64,000 bases of DNA from JAEZDC01 sp036676415 (GTDB taxonomy: Bacteria > Bacteroidota > Bacteroidia > Chitinophagales > Chitinophagaceae): the NCBI GenBank assembly GCA_036676415.1, contig JAKFCX010000021.1:62001-126000 (forward strand). The letters run 5' to 3'. A program made the position numbers and the translations under genes. Under the pieces are notes generated by a model that saw nothing but the letters and a program-made list of their open reading frames with translations, did not search any database and was not told the DNA's origin. This document shows positions 1 through 7,716 of this stretch, in pieces; position 1 is the first letter of the stretch; each line of letters starts with the position of its first letter.

Positions 1-2160
1 GGTACTGATGCAGCTTTCGTATTATCCCTCAATCCGGCTAACGGCAATATCTATGTGGCAGGGGGAACGACCAGCAATGATTTTCCAAGAACAACTGCAG
101 GCACTGCGATTGCTCAAACTTTCCAGGGTGGTGAAACCGATGGTTTCGTTGCCATCGTTTCAGCTGACGGATCAAATCACATTAAGTCTACATACCTTGG
201 AACTTCCGGATCAGACATCGTGTATGGAATCCAGTTCGACCGTCTTGGATTTCCGTATGTAATGGGCACTTATACTTCACCAGGTGCCTGGCCTGTAAGA
301 AATGCAGCATATAGCAATCCAGGAGGAAAACAATTCATAGCAAAGCTTCAGATCGATCTTTCAGATTTTATTTATTCAACTGTATTTGGAAAAACTTCAA
401 CACCATTAAGCGTTCCAGATATTTCTCCGGTGGCATTCCTTGTAGACCGATGCGAAAATGTTTATGTGTCGGGCTGGGGAGGAAATGTTAATGGAGGGTT
501 TGTACCAGGTCAATCAACAAGTGGTCTTCCCACCACAGCAAATGCATTGCGTGCAACTTCAGATGGTAGTGATTTTTATATATTCGTTTTAGAGCGTAAT
601 GCTATAAGACAGTTATATGGCACCTATTGGGGAGCCGTTAATAGCCAACCCGACCAAACTGGTGATCATGTTGATGGAGGTACCAGCCGTTTTGATGAGA
701 ATGGCGTGATCTATATGGCCCAATGTGGTCATTGTGGTAGGGGCGGTACGTTTCAAACAACGGCAGGTGCATGGTCAACAACAAATAAAAGCTCGAATTG
801 TAATCTTGCCGCCGTGAAAATTGCCATGGAACTTGCTGGTGTAAGTACAGGTGTGAAATCGTATGTAAATGGATCTCCGAGAAGATCAGGTTGTATTCCA
901 TTGACTGTCGACTTCAATGATACACTGGAACTTGGTCAGCAATATATCTGGAATTTTGGAGACGGTTCACCTGATGAAACAACTACTACAGCTTCCAATT
1001 CTCACACCTATAATAATATTGGTTCGTATACAGTACGATTGATCTCCGTAGATTCATCCACTTGTAACATCAGGGATACTTCTTACACAACCATCACAGT
1101 CAGGCAAGATATTGCAGTATTAGCTGGTCGTGCTGAAAAACAACCACCATGCGAAAACCTCACGTATATATTTTACAATACGTCAACACCTCCTGCAGCT
1201 CCGGGAAAACCATTTACCAATCAATCTTTCAAATGGGATTTTGGTGATGGCAATACCACCATAACAGGAATGGCTCCGGTATCTCATACATATGCAACAA
1301 GGGGAACTTACAATGTGAAACTCATTCTTATTGATACCAACTATTGTAACTATCCAGACACTTTACATCTAACCCTTCGCATTTCAGAGAACGTAGATGC
1401 TCAGTTCACCACACCACCGTTTGGTTGTGCTCCATATACAGCTGTAATCGATAATACATCTGCTGGCGGACAAACATTCCAATGGGATTTTGGTGATGGA
1501 ACCACATCAACTGACCAGGAGCCAACACATCTTTACAACACACCAGGAGATTATACAATCAGGTTAACAGTGATCGATTCAAATACGTGTAACATCATAG
1601 ACAGTTCTCAGTTTACCATTACGGTAAGTGGCTCTCCTACTGCAGGATTTAATTATTCACCCAATCCACCTGAGATAAATACTGCAGTGGAATTTGTAAA
1701 TACATCAACCGGTGGTACTTCTTACCTCTGGAGATTTGGTGATGGCGATTCACTATTCACGATTCGACGAGACACTATCGTTCGACATTTTTATAATGCT
1801 ACAGGTAACTTCAACACCTGTCTTATTGTTACCAATCAATATGGCTGTACCGATACAGTTTGCACCGTAATAGCAGCACGAGTGATTCCTGCATTAGACG
1901 TTCCAAATGCATTCACACCAAACGCTGATGGCGTGAATGACAAAGTATATGTAAGAGGTTTCGCCATCGGAAAAATGGTTTGGCGAATTTACAATCGATG
2001 GGGACAATTAGTTTTCACTACCAACAACAGGTTTGAAGGTTGGGATGGAAAGTTTAAAGGAGTACTTCAGCCACAGGAAGTGTACACCTACACATTAGAT
2101 TTAGAATTTACTGATGGAACCAAGGCTATTAAAACAGGTGACATAACATTATTACGATAA
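1..2160 (+). CDS. PKD-repeat surface protein with type B T9SS sorting domain (5' end outside window)
   Basis: The frame is open from base 1, so the N-terminus lies upstream. The visible part starts with SBBP-type beta-propeller repeats (for example NGNIYVAGGTTSNDFP, then VYVSGWGG) and continues into four PKD domains marked by WNFGDG, WDFGDG, WDFGDG and WRFGDG. The last ~85 residues are a gliding-motility-associated (type B, CHU_C) C-terminal domain, seen as PNAFTPNADGVND, IYNRWGQLVF and WDGKFKG. In the family this domain targets the protein to the cell surface through T9SS. A PorP/SprF gene follows after 17 nt, which suggests a cargo/partner operon like sprB-sprF. Likely a surface adhesin or gliding-type protein; the ligand is unknown. 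Confidence 0.9.
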   Translation, partial: GTDAAFVLSLNPANGNIYVAGGTTSNDFPRTTAGTAIAQTFQGGETDGFVAIVSADGSNHIKSTYLGTSGSDIVYGIQFDRLGFPYVMGTYTSPGAWPVRNAAYSNPGGKQFIAKLQIDLSDFIYSTVFGKTSTPLSVPDISPVAFLVDRCENVYVSGWGGNVNGGFVPGQSTSGLPTTANALRATSDGSDFYIFVLERNAIRQLYGTYWGAVNSQPDQTGDHVDGGTSRFDENGVIYMAQCGHCGRGGTFQTTAGAWSTTNKSSNCNLAAVKIAMELAGVSTGVKSYVNGSPRRSGCIPLTVDFNDTLELGQQYIWNFGDGSPDETTTTASNSHTYNNIGSYTVRLISVDSSTCNIRDTSYTTITVRQDIAVLAGRAEKQPPCENLTYIFYNTSTPPAAPGKPFTNQSFKWDFGDGNTTITGMAPVSHTYATRGTYNVKLILIDTNYCNYPDTLHLTLRISENVDAQFTTPPFGCAPYTAVIDNTSAGGQTFQWDFGDGTTSTDQEPTHLYNTPGDYTIRLTVIDSNTCNIIDSSQFTITVSGSPTAGFNYSPNPPEINTAVEFVNTSTGGTSYLWRFGDGDSLFTIRRDTIVRHFYNATGNFNTCLIVTNQYGCTDTVCTVIAARVIPALDVPNAFTPNADGVNDKVYVRGFAIGKMVWRIYNRWGQLVFTTNNRFEGWDGKFKGVLQPQEVYTYTLDLEFTDGTKAIKTGDITLLR

Positions 2161-2177
2161 AAGGGAAAGGAGAAACG

Positions 2178-3188
2178 ATGCGAAATATTATATTGATATT
2201 CTTGATGATCTTTAGACTTGGCAGTTTTGCACAAGACCTTCATTTTACGCAATATTTTAATGCACCGATGCTGGTGAATCCTGCTAATACAGGTTTTAAT
2301 CCTGACTATGATTTCAGGCTGGGGGGCAATTACAGAACTCAATGGGCCAACGTTACCACAAAGCCATACAAGACCATGAGTGTTTGGGGTGATGTTCAAT
2401 TATTCACTAACCGTTTTGAAAATGCATGGATGGGTGTTGGTGGTGTTTTAATGAAAGATGTAGCTGGTTCTGGACAACTTTCTGCAACAAAAGCCTATGC
2501 CTCTGTTGCGTACCATCAATTATTAGGCTTAAACAGTTTAGTAAGCCTCGGCTTCAATGCAGGATATGTTTCCAAGAGTGTTGATTTCACAAAACTCACA
2601 TACGATAACCAGTGGACAGGTAAATTCTTTGATGTTACAGCACCAAGTGGTGAAACTTTTTCAACCAACAGGCAGAATTATGTTGACCTGCAGGTTGGAT
2701 TGAACTATGCTGTTTTCCCTTCGGATAATTTATACCTGAATGCAGGATTAAGTGCGATGCATATTAACAAGCCTCACGAAAGCTTTTTTGCAAGTAATAC
2801 TGTGAGCACACTGGTACCAATAAGATACACTTTATTCCTGAATGGTGTTGTGAAGTTGAATGATATGTGGATTGTTTCACCAAATGCTTACGTTAGCAAT
2901 ATGGCAACTTCAGGCTGGGAATATGTTGTTGGTGGCATGGCCAATTATAATTTAAGCGGTGATGGTGCTACCCAGTTGCTGGGAGGAATTTATTACAGAG
3001 TTGGAGATGCCATTGCACCTGTTATAGGCTTTCAAATGAAAGATTACAAGTTAACTTTCAACTACGATGCAACTATGAGTGATATGAAAAATTTCAACCA
3101 AACCCGTGGTGCTTATGAAGTTTCAATTGTGAAGAATGGATTGTTCTCTCAGGGTAAAGCTCTTAAATGTAATATGCCTAGCTTCTAA
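2178..3188 (+). CDS. PorP/SprF family T9SS outer membrane protein
   Basis: 336 aa with a signal peptide ending near FAQD, then the hallmark start of the family (QDLHFTQYFNAPMLVNPANTG). The rest alternates short beta strands typical of an outer membrane barrel. In Flavobacterium, SprF is needed for surface delivery of SprB, which has a type B sorting domain. Here the gene lies 17 nt after a protein with that domain, so it is probably the dedicated partner. It is a paralogue of the protein at 18981-20036. A strong terminator follows. Confidence 0.88.
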   Translation: MRNIILIFLMIFRLGSFAQDLHFTQYFNAPMLVNPANTGFNPDYDFRLGGNYRTQWANVTTKPYKTMSVWGDVQLFTNRFENAWMGVGGVLMKDVAGSGQLSATKAYASVAYHQLLGLNSLVSLGFNAGYVSKSVDFTKLTYDNQWTGKFFDVTAPSGETFSTNRQNYVDLQVGLNYAVFPSDNLYLNAGLSAMHINKPHESFFASNTVSTLVPIRYTLFLNGVVKLNDMWIVSPNAYVSNMATSGWEYVVGGMANYNLSGDGATQLLGGIYYRVGDAIAPVIGFQMKDYKLTFNYDATMSDMKNFNQTRGAYEVSIVKNGLFSQGKALKCNMPSF

Positions 3189-3190
3189 TA

Positions 3191-3222
3191 AAAAATCCCA
3201 TCACTTCGATGGGATTTTCTTT
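3191..3222. terminator. Bidirectional hairpin terminator
   Basis: AAAATCCCATC (3192-3202) pairs perfectly with GATGGGATTTT (3208-3218) around a 5-nt loop, with T-rich flanks on both strands. It lies between two convergent genes and can serve both. Confidence 0.85.
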
Positions 3223-3238
3223 TTCTTAAACAACTTTC

Positions 3239-4009
3239 TCAAATCTCGATGATACCGTCACCATTTGTGTTGATCGTAAAATTATCTTTCTTATAGTACT
3301 TACGATATTTATCAGTGGTTTCCTTCGATTGCTTCGTTCCATTGATATATAACTCGCCATCCTTCAACTGAACTTTATATCCTTTTTTCTTATCGATCAA
3401 TCCATCTTTATCCAGTTCATCTATAAACTCCTGCATCAACTTCATTTCCGCCATCGCTTTTTCCATTCCTACTTTTGCTTTTTGCATTCCTTCCTCTACT
3501 TCTCTCCTGATCTTTTCAGCATCAATATTTATGTTGAACTGGTGTTTACTAAGTTTCTCTTCCAGTTCAGCCATTTCTTTTTCCAACTTTCCAAGGTCTA
3601 AGTGCTTCATTTGCACTTCTGCCTCTTTCATCGATCTGTCTACATCTTCCCTGATCTTTTTCCAGTCAATTTTGTTCATGGAAGTTTTAATTTCTTCCTG
3701 GATCTTTTTCATATCCACCTTACTCATACTTTCCTTTATTTCCTTTTCGATCTTGTTCAAATCAATTTGCTTCATTTCAACTTCCAGTCGTTTCATCGCT
3801 TCTTCCAGTTCTTTCATTGCCTGATCGAGATCTTTTACTCCAGCTGCATTTTTATCAGTGCTGTGTTTGCCGGGCTTAGTGGTGTCGCTAATTCGCAATT
3901 GTTGGTTGAGTTTGCCTTTTGATTTGATTTGCCAGGCAGTGCTGCCAATAAACACCAGAAACAAAGCAGCAAGAAAAAAGGGTTTGGTGCAGGTGAATAC
4001 ATTCTTCAT
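3239..4009 (-). CDS. Exported coiled-coil protein of unknown function
   Basis: 256 aa from the ATG at 4009. The longer frame begins at 4051, inside the operator, so the inner start (MKNVFTCTK) is preferred. It has an N-terminal hydrophobic segment (FFLAALFLVFIG), which could be a signal peptide or anchor. A long charged coiled coil follows, with three copies of a 16-residue repeat (NKIEKEIKESMSK, KKIQEEIKTSMNK, KKIREDVDRSMKE). The C-terminus contains a small module, KDGELYINGTKQ then DKYRKYYK. From memory, similar tails occur at the end of BlaR1-type M56 sensor peptidases in Chitinophagaceae; that is an inference. Regulation is probably shared with the gene at 4231-4707 because both carry the same operator pair. 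Confidence 0.75.
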   Translation of the reverse strand: MKNVFTCTKPFFLAALFLVFIGSTAWQIKSKGKLNQQLRISDTTKPGKHSTDKNAAGVKDLDQAMKELEEAMKRLEVEMKQIDLNKIEKEIKESMSKVDMKKIQEEIKTSMNKIDWKKIREDVDRSMKEAEVQMKHLDLGKLEKEMAELEEKLSKHQFNINIDAEKIRREVEEGMQKAKVGMEKAMAEMKLMQEFIDELDKDGLIDKKKGYKVQLKDGELYINGTKQSKETTDKYRKYYKKDNFTINTNGDGIIEI

Positions 4010-4042
4010 GGTTTTAGTTGTTATTGAGTGAATGATTTTATT

Positions 4043-4081
4043 TACGAACATCTTCGTAACAAATATACGATCATGTTCGTA
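4043..4081 (-). promoter_or_regulatory. Tandem palindromic operator around a -7 box
   Basis: Two 16-bp palindromes, TACGAACATCTTCGTA (4043-4058) and TACGATCATGTTCGTA (4066-4081), are separated by 7 bp. On the minus strand, TATATTTG spans the gap and matches the Bacteroidota -7 consensus TAnnTTTG. A repressor bound at either palindrome would cover the promoter of the gene ending at 3239. The arrangement repeats at 4739-4777. Confidence 0.75.
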
Positions 4082-4164
4082 GAATGTTACACTCCTTTTG
4101 GAATTTAATTTTTTTTAACAAACATTGACCAGGTGTTAGCTAAATCAGGCAAACTAGATTAGCA

Positions 4165-4194
4165 TAAAAAAATCCCTTCCGTTACCGAAAGGGA
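4165..4194 (-). terminator. Rho-independent terminator of the gene at 4231-4707
   Basis: Read on the minus strand, UCCCUUUCG pairs with CGGAAGGGA (one G-U wobble) around a GUAA tetraloop and is followed by seven T. It lies 37 nt after the stop codon of the upstream gene. Confidence 0.85.
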
Positions 4195-4230
4195 CTCTGT
4201 TTTGGGCGTTAAGGTTTCTTCGATATACAA

Positions 4231-4707
4231 TTAAGATTTTATTCCTGTCTTTAATATCTCGTCAGCAGCTTTACGGTTCTTTGCATCATCGCTTTTAAGG
4301 CAGTTATCCATTTTGCTAAGATCTTCCTGAACCTGGTTCATTTCTTTGTCAAGTGCATTAAAGTTGATCTTTTGATTAGCATCTACACTATTTTCCTCGC
4401 CATCGAATGCAATAATAAACGACGGAGCTTCTGATGTTACAACGATCTTTTTCAGTCGCAGTGTTTTCAATGATTTTCTTACTTCTTTCGAAATGGCTAA
4501 AGCAGTTACTGTTTCCAACTCAGCATCGAGTTCTTCCAGTGCTTTATCTATTTCAGCCAGGGAAATTGTAACTGGCTGTGATTTTTTGGTTTTGCAGCAT
4601 TTGGTTTTACAAGTATCATCGTCTCCGATTGATGCTGAAGCTACCGTAAATGATACTAGTAACACTAGTATTGCTAAAGCTTTGGTTAAGGTGAATTTGC
4701 GTTTCAT
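4231..4707 (-). CDS. Small exported protein of unknown function
   Basis: 158 aa with a clear signal peptide (MKRKFTLTKALAILVLLVSF, cleavage near ASA). A cysteine-rich start of the mature protein follows (DDDTCKTKCCKTK), and the remainder is charged and probably helical. The CxxxCC pattern could bind metal or form disulphides, but this is only a guess. No family recognised. It carries its own terminator and the same operator architecture as its downstream neighbour, so the two are probably co-regulated though not co-transcribed. Confidence 0.7.
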   Translation of the reverse strand: MKRKFTLTKALAILVLLVSFTVASASIGDDDTCKTKCCKTKKSQPVTISLAEIDKALEELDAELETVTALAISKEVRKSLKTLRLKKIVVTSEAPSFIIAFDGEENSVDANQKINFNALDKEMNQVQEDLSKMDNCLKSDDAKNRKAADEILKTGIKS

Positions 4708-4738
4708 GATGTAAGGTTTTATGAGTTTTGATATGATT

Positions 4739-4777
4739 TACGAACTAATTCGTAACAAACATACGATTGAATTTTTC
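4739..4777 (-). promoter_or_regulatory. Second copy of the tandem operator around a -7 box
   Basis: TACGAACTAATTCGTA (4739-4754) is a 16-bp palindrome like that at 4043. After the same 7-bp gap (ACAAACA versus ACAAATA) comes TACGATTGAATTTTTC (4762-4777), where only the left half-site is intact. On the minus strand TATGTTTG bridges the gap as the -7 box. A TTTG lies 19 nt upstream of it, which fits a complete Bacteroidota promoter. Confidence 0.72.
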
Positions 4778-4996
4778 AGTTCCAAATCCTGTCATGTAGA
4801 TTGATAAATGTTTAACAACTGTCATTTTATCGCCTGTTTGTGAATGAGATACGTTCAGTCCTGCAAAAAGTTACTTTCAAATGATGAACGGAAAAAGCGA
4901 AGGATAAACCTCGTTAAACCACATTAACACGATTAGATGTGTTTCGTTTCAGGTGATAAAAGTGAAACCGGTAAAATTGCTCAATTTTGAACAGGA

Positions 4997-5050
4997 ACCT
5001 GAAGAGTGCGACGCAACGAAGCAAAATAGTATTCATTCAGCCCGTGCAAC
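4997..5050 (+). repeat. Dispersed intergenic repeat, copy 1
   Basis: ACCTGAAGAGTGCGACGCAA (4997-5016), continuing CGAAGCAAAATAGTA, is nearly the same over about 35 nt as the minus-strand copy at 46922-46990. The rest of the 373-nt gap between 4707 and 5081 holds the operator above and nothing else that I can recognise. Confidence 0.7.
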
Positions 5051-5080
5051 AATAGTCTTCTTATTTTTACAACCAAACAA

Positions 5081-6505
5081 ATGCTAATGGAGATTATTAC
5101 CAGCGGAAAGATCAGTGCTACACATTTAAATCAATTTCAAAATATAGTTGGAGACACAAATGTTTTATACGACGAAGAATCTTTGAAACATTATGGTCAT
5201 GATGAAACGGAGTTACTTGTTTTTCTTCCTGAAGTTGTATTGAAGCCGTCCACTACAGAAGAGGTGGCTGCTATCATGAAGATCTGTTATGCTGATAGTA
5301 TTCCTGTAACACCAAGAGGTGCCGGTACAGGTTTGAGTGGTGGTGCTTTACCACATTTAGGTGGTGTATTATTGAGCACAGAGAAACTAAATAAGATCAT
5401 TAATATAGATGAGCGAAACTTACAGGTAACAACAGAGCCAGGCGTCATTACCGAAGTATTGCAGAATGCAGTAAAAGAAAAAGGATTGTTTTATCCTCCT
5501 GACCCAAGCAGTCGTGGCTCCTGTTTTATTGGTGGCAATATTGCTGAAAATAGTGGTGGACCCAAAGCTGTGAAATATGGTGTGGTGAAAGACTACGTAT
5601 TGAATCTTGAAGTGGTCTTACCAACAGGTGAAATAATTTGGACAGGAGCAAATGTGCTGAAGAATTCCACAGGATATAATTTAACGCAGTTAATGGTTGG
5701 CAGTGAAGGAACATTAGGAATTGTTACCAAGATCGTACTGAAATTAATTCCGCTGCCAAGCTATGATTTGTTGATGTTGGTTCCTTTTAAATCATTAGAC
5801 AAAGCCAGCGAAGCGGTAAGTGCCATTTTCAGAGCCGGTTTTGTACCAAGTGGTTTGGAACTTGTGGAGATAGATGCTTTGAAGATTGTGGCAGCCATGG
5901 TTGATAGCACTGCAGTACCAGTTACTGATGATATCGCTGCTCATCTTTTAATTGAAGTTGACGGTAACAATCTTGATGTATTGATGAGTGATATGGAAGC
6001 TATTAGTGAATTATTGATGCAGTTTGACGCCGGAGAAATATTCTTCGCCGATAATGCACAGCAAAAAGCTGAATTATGGAAACTGAGAAGAAGGGTTGCA
6101 GAAGCTGTGAAGATGGATGGCTATACAATAGAAGAAGATACGGTAGTACCAAGAGCTGAATTACCTGCTTTAATAAGAGGTGTAAAAAAACTTGGGCTTC
6201 AATATAACTTCGAAGCTGTTTGTTATGGTCATGCCGGTGATGGTAATCTGCATATAAGAATTAAGAAGCAGGGAACAGCAAATAGCATGGAAGATGAGGA
6301 AATGGTAAGAGGACTGAGATCTTTATTTGAATTAGTGCATGAGCTGGGAGGAACCATCAGTGGAGAACATGGAATTGGCCTTATTCAGAAAAGTTATATG
6401 AACATTGTATTTGATGAAGCCAACCTGAGATTGATGCGGGAGATAAAAAAAGCATTCGATCCAAAGAACATTCTGAATGCAGGTAAGATTTTTGATATGA
6501 ACTAA
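5081..6505 (+). CDS. FAD-linked oxidase, glycolate/D-lactate dehydrogenase (GlcD) type
   Basis: 474 aa, the usual length for GlcD-like flavoproteins. The FAD-binding-4 (PCMH) domain covers roughly residues 45-230, with PRGAGTGLSGGA at 78-89 and PDPSSRGSCFIGGN nearby. The C-terminal FAD-oxidase domain contains CYGHAGDGNLHIRI and SGEHGIGLIQK, residues associated with metal and hydroxyacid binding in the family. It probably oxidises a 2-hydroxyacid such as D-lactate or glycolate. Substrate and electron acceptor cannot be read from sequence. The ATG at 5081 and one two codons later are both possible. The next gene follows after 16 nt. Confidence 0.88.
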   Translation: MLMEIITSGKISATHLNQFQNIVGDTNVLYDEESLKHYGHDETELLVFLPEVVLKPSTTEEVAAIMKICYADSIPVTPRGAGTGLSGGALPHLGGVLLSTEKLNKIINIDERNLQVTTEPGVITEVLQNAVKEKGLFYPPDPSSRGSCFIGGNIAENSGGPKAVKYGVVKDYVLNLEVVLPTGEIIWTGANVLKNSTGYNLTQLMVGSEGTLGIVTKIVLKLIPLPSYDLLMLVPFKSLDKASEAVSAIFRAGFVPSGLELVEIDALKIVAAMVDSTAVPVTDDIAAHLLIEVDGNNLDVLMSDMEAISELLMQFDAGEIFFADNAQQKAELWKLRRRVAEAVKMDGYTIEEDTVVPRAELPALIRGVKKLGLQYNFEAVCYGHAGDGNLHIRIKKQGTANSMEDEEMVRGLRSLFELVHELGGTISGEHGIGLIQKSYMNIVFDEANLRLMREIKKAFDPKNILNAGKIFDMN

Positions 6506-6521
6506 AGACTAAAAAATTATC

Positions 6522-7133
6522 ATGAAAAGAATATTAATAATAGCAGGGCTGTTACTAGTTACGTCTATTGTGTTTGCCCAGGATGAAGATGAAAACACCG
6601 AAAGGGAAGGTGGTTTTAAGAAAGAGAATGTATATGTTGGTGGTGGACTTAATCTCGGTGGTGGCAACGGAAGTTTTTCCATTGGTGTATTACCTGAAGT
6701 GGGTTACAGCATCAGCAAATGGCTCGATGGTGGCATATCTTTTAACGTGAACTACCAGACACAAAGAATAGAAGATGTCTATACAGGATCTGTATACGCT
6801 AAATACAGGGCAACAACTTATGGTGCCGGGGTGTTTTTAAGAATATGGCCTGTGAATTTTTTACATGTCACCGTTCAGCCTGAATACAACTGGATAAAAG
6901 TGAACCTGATTGATGTGAACAGTAACCAAAAATCATCTGCTACATATAAAGCAGAAAGCCTGCTGGTAGGTGTTGGTTATGGTAGCAGGGAAATAGGAAG
7001 ACAATTATCATATCTAACAATAATGATCGACCTGGCAAAGAATATTAACTCACCTTACAGGGATCAGTATAACCATGCTCAACCAGTATTCAGAACTGGG
7101 ATGGGATTTTATCTAAGGCCTTCGAAAAAATAG
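6522..7133 (+). CDS. Exported beta-barrel-like protein of unknown function
   Basis: 203 aa with a signal peptide (MKRILIIAGLLLVTSIVFAQ). A short acidic stretch (DEDENTEREGG) follows, then alternating Gly/aromatic strands (NVYVGGGLNLGGGNGSFSIG; GVFLRIWPVNF) ending in a strand-like terminus (GMGFYLRP). This resembles small outer membrane barrel proteins of Bacteroidota, but no named family is recognised. It sits 16 nt after the FAD oxidase gene. Its 3' end overlaps the convergent gene at 7090-7650 by 44 nt. Confidence 0.75.
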   Translation: MKRILIIAGLLLVTSIVFAQDEDENTEREGGFKKENVYVGGGLNLGGGNGSFSIGVLPEVGYSISKWLDGGISFNVNYQTQRIEDVYTGSVYAKYRATTYGAGVFLRIWPVNFLHVTVQPEYNWIKVNLIDVNSNQKSSATYKAESLLVGVGYGSREIGRQLSYLTIMIDLAKNINSPYRDQYNHAQPVFRTGMGFYLRPSKK

Positions 7134-7650
7134 CCGAAGGTTCATCAACGATCATTATTCGTTCCTGCCAGTCTTCATACAAAAATTCTTCCTTTGCCAT
7201 CTGGCAAATGTGATTAAATAAATGTTCATAATATCCTGCTGAATTGAGCAGGATAATTTTTTTACTGTGTATCTGCAAAGTGTTCCAGGTAAGCAGTTCA
7301 AACAATTCATCCAATGTGCCATAGCCACCAGGTAAGATGATCGCAGCATCGCAAAGCTCGTACATCATCTTTTTCCTCGTATGCATATCAGGCACCACAT
7401 GCAAATTCGTTAAGCCATGGTGCTGTGCTTCCCATTGAACCAGTATTTCAGGAATAACACCGGTAACCTCACCACCACTCTCCAAAACTGCATCTGCAAC
7501 AGCACCCATCAGTCCTTTACTTCCTCCACCATACACCAGTGAAATGCCATTGTTGGCCATCAAGGTTCCAAGTTCTTTTGCATGTTGCAGGTACAATTCA
7601 TTTGCCCCAGGTCTTGATCCACAAAAAACAGCTATACTTTTGAAATCCAT
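7090..7650 (-). CDS. LOG family protein (TIGR00730 Rossmann fold)
   Basis: 186 aa with the family signatures YGGGSKGLMG (40-49), MHTRKKMM (89-96) and the catalytic PGGYGTLDE (107-115). Relatives are cytokinin riboside 5'-monophosphate phosphoribohydrolases, often misnamed lysine decarboxylases; they release a base from a nucleoside monophosphate. The bacterial physiological role is unclear. The 3' end runs 44 nt into the convergent upstream gene. Confidence 0.9.
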   Translation of the reverse strand: MDFKSIAVFCGSRPGANELYLQHAKELGTLMANNGISLVYGGGSKGLMGAVADAVLESGGEVTGVIPEILVQWEAQHHGLTNLHVVPDMHTRKKMMYELCDAAIILPGGYGTLDELFELLTWNTLQIHSKKIILLNSAGYYEHLFNHICQMAKEEFLYEDWQERIMIVDEPSAIFSKALDKIPSQF

Positions 7651-7716
7651 TCAATAGTTTGAATCGCAATATTAGCTCAATAATTTTTACTACTTTTCAC
7701 GCTCTAACAGAAGCTT

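Noticed and set aside
638..901. Minus-strand 87-aa open frame under the first PKD gene
   Set aside because: His/Gln-rich shadow of the plus-strand coding sequence.
4009..4051. Longer start of the coiled-coil protein at 4051
   Set aside because: The ATG is inside the operator and downstream of the -7 box by too little; the next ATG gives a normal signal-like N-terminus.
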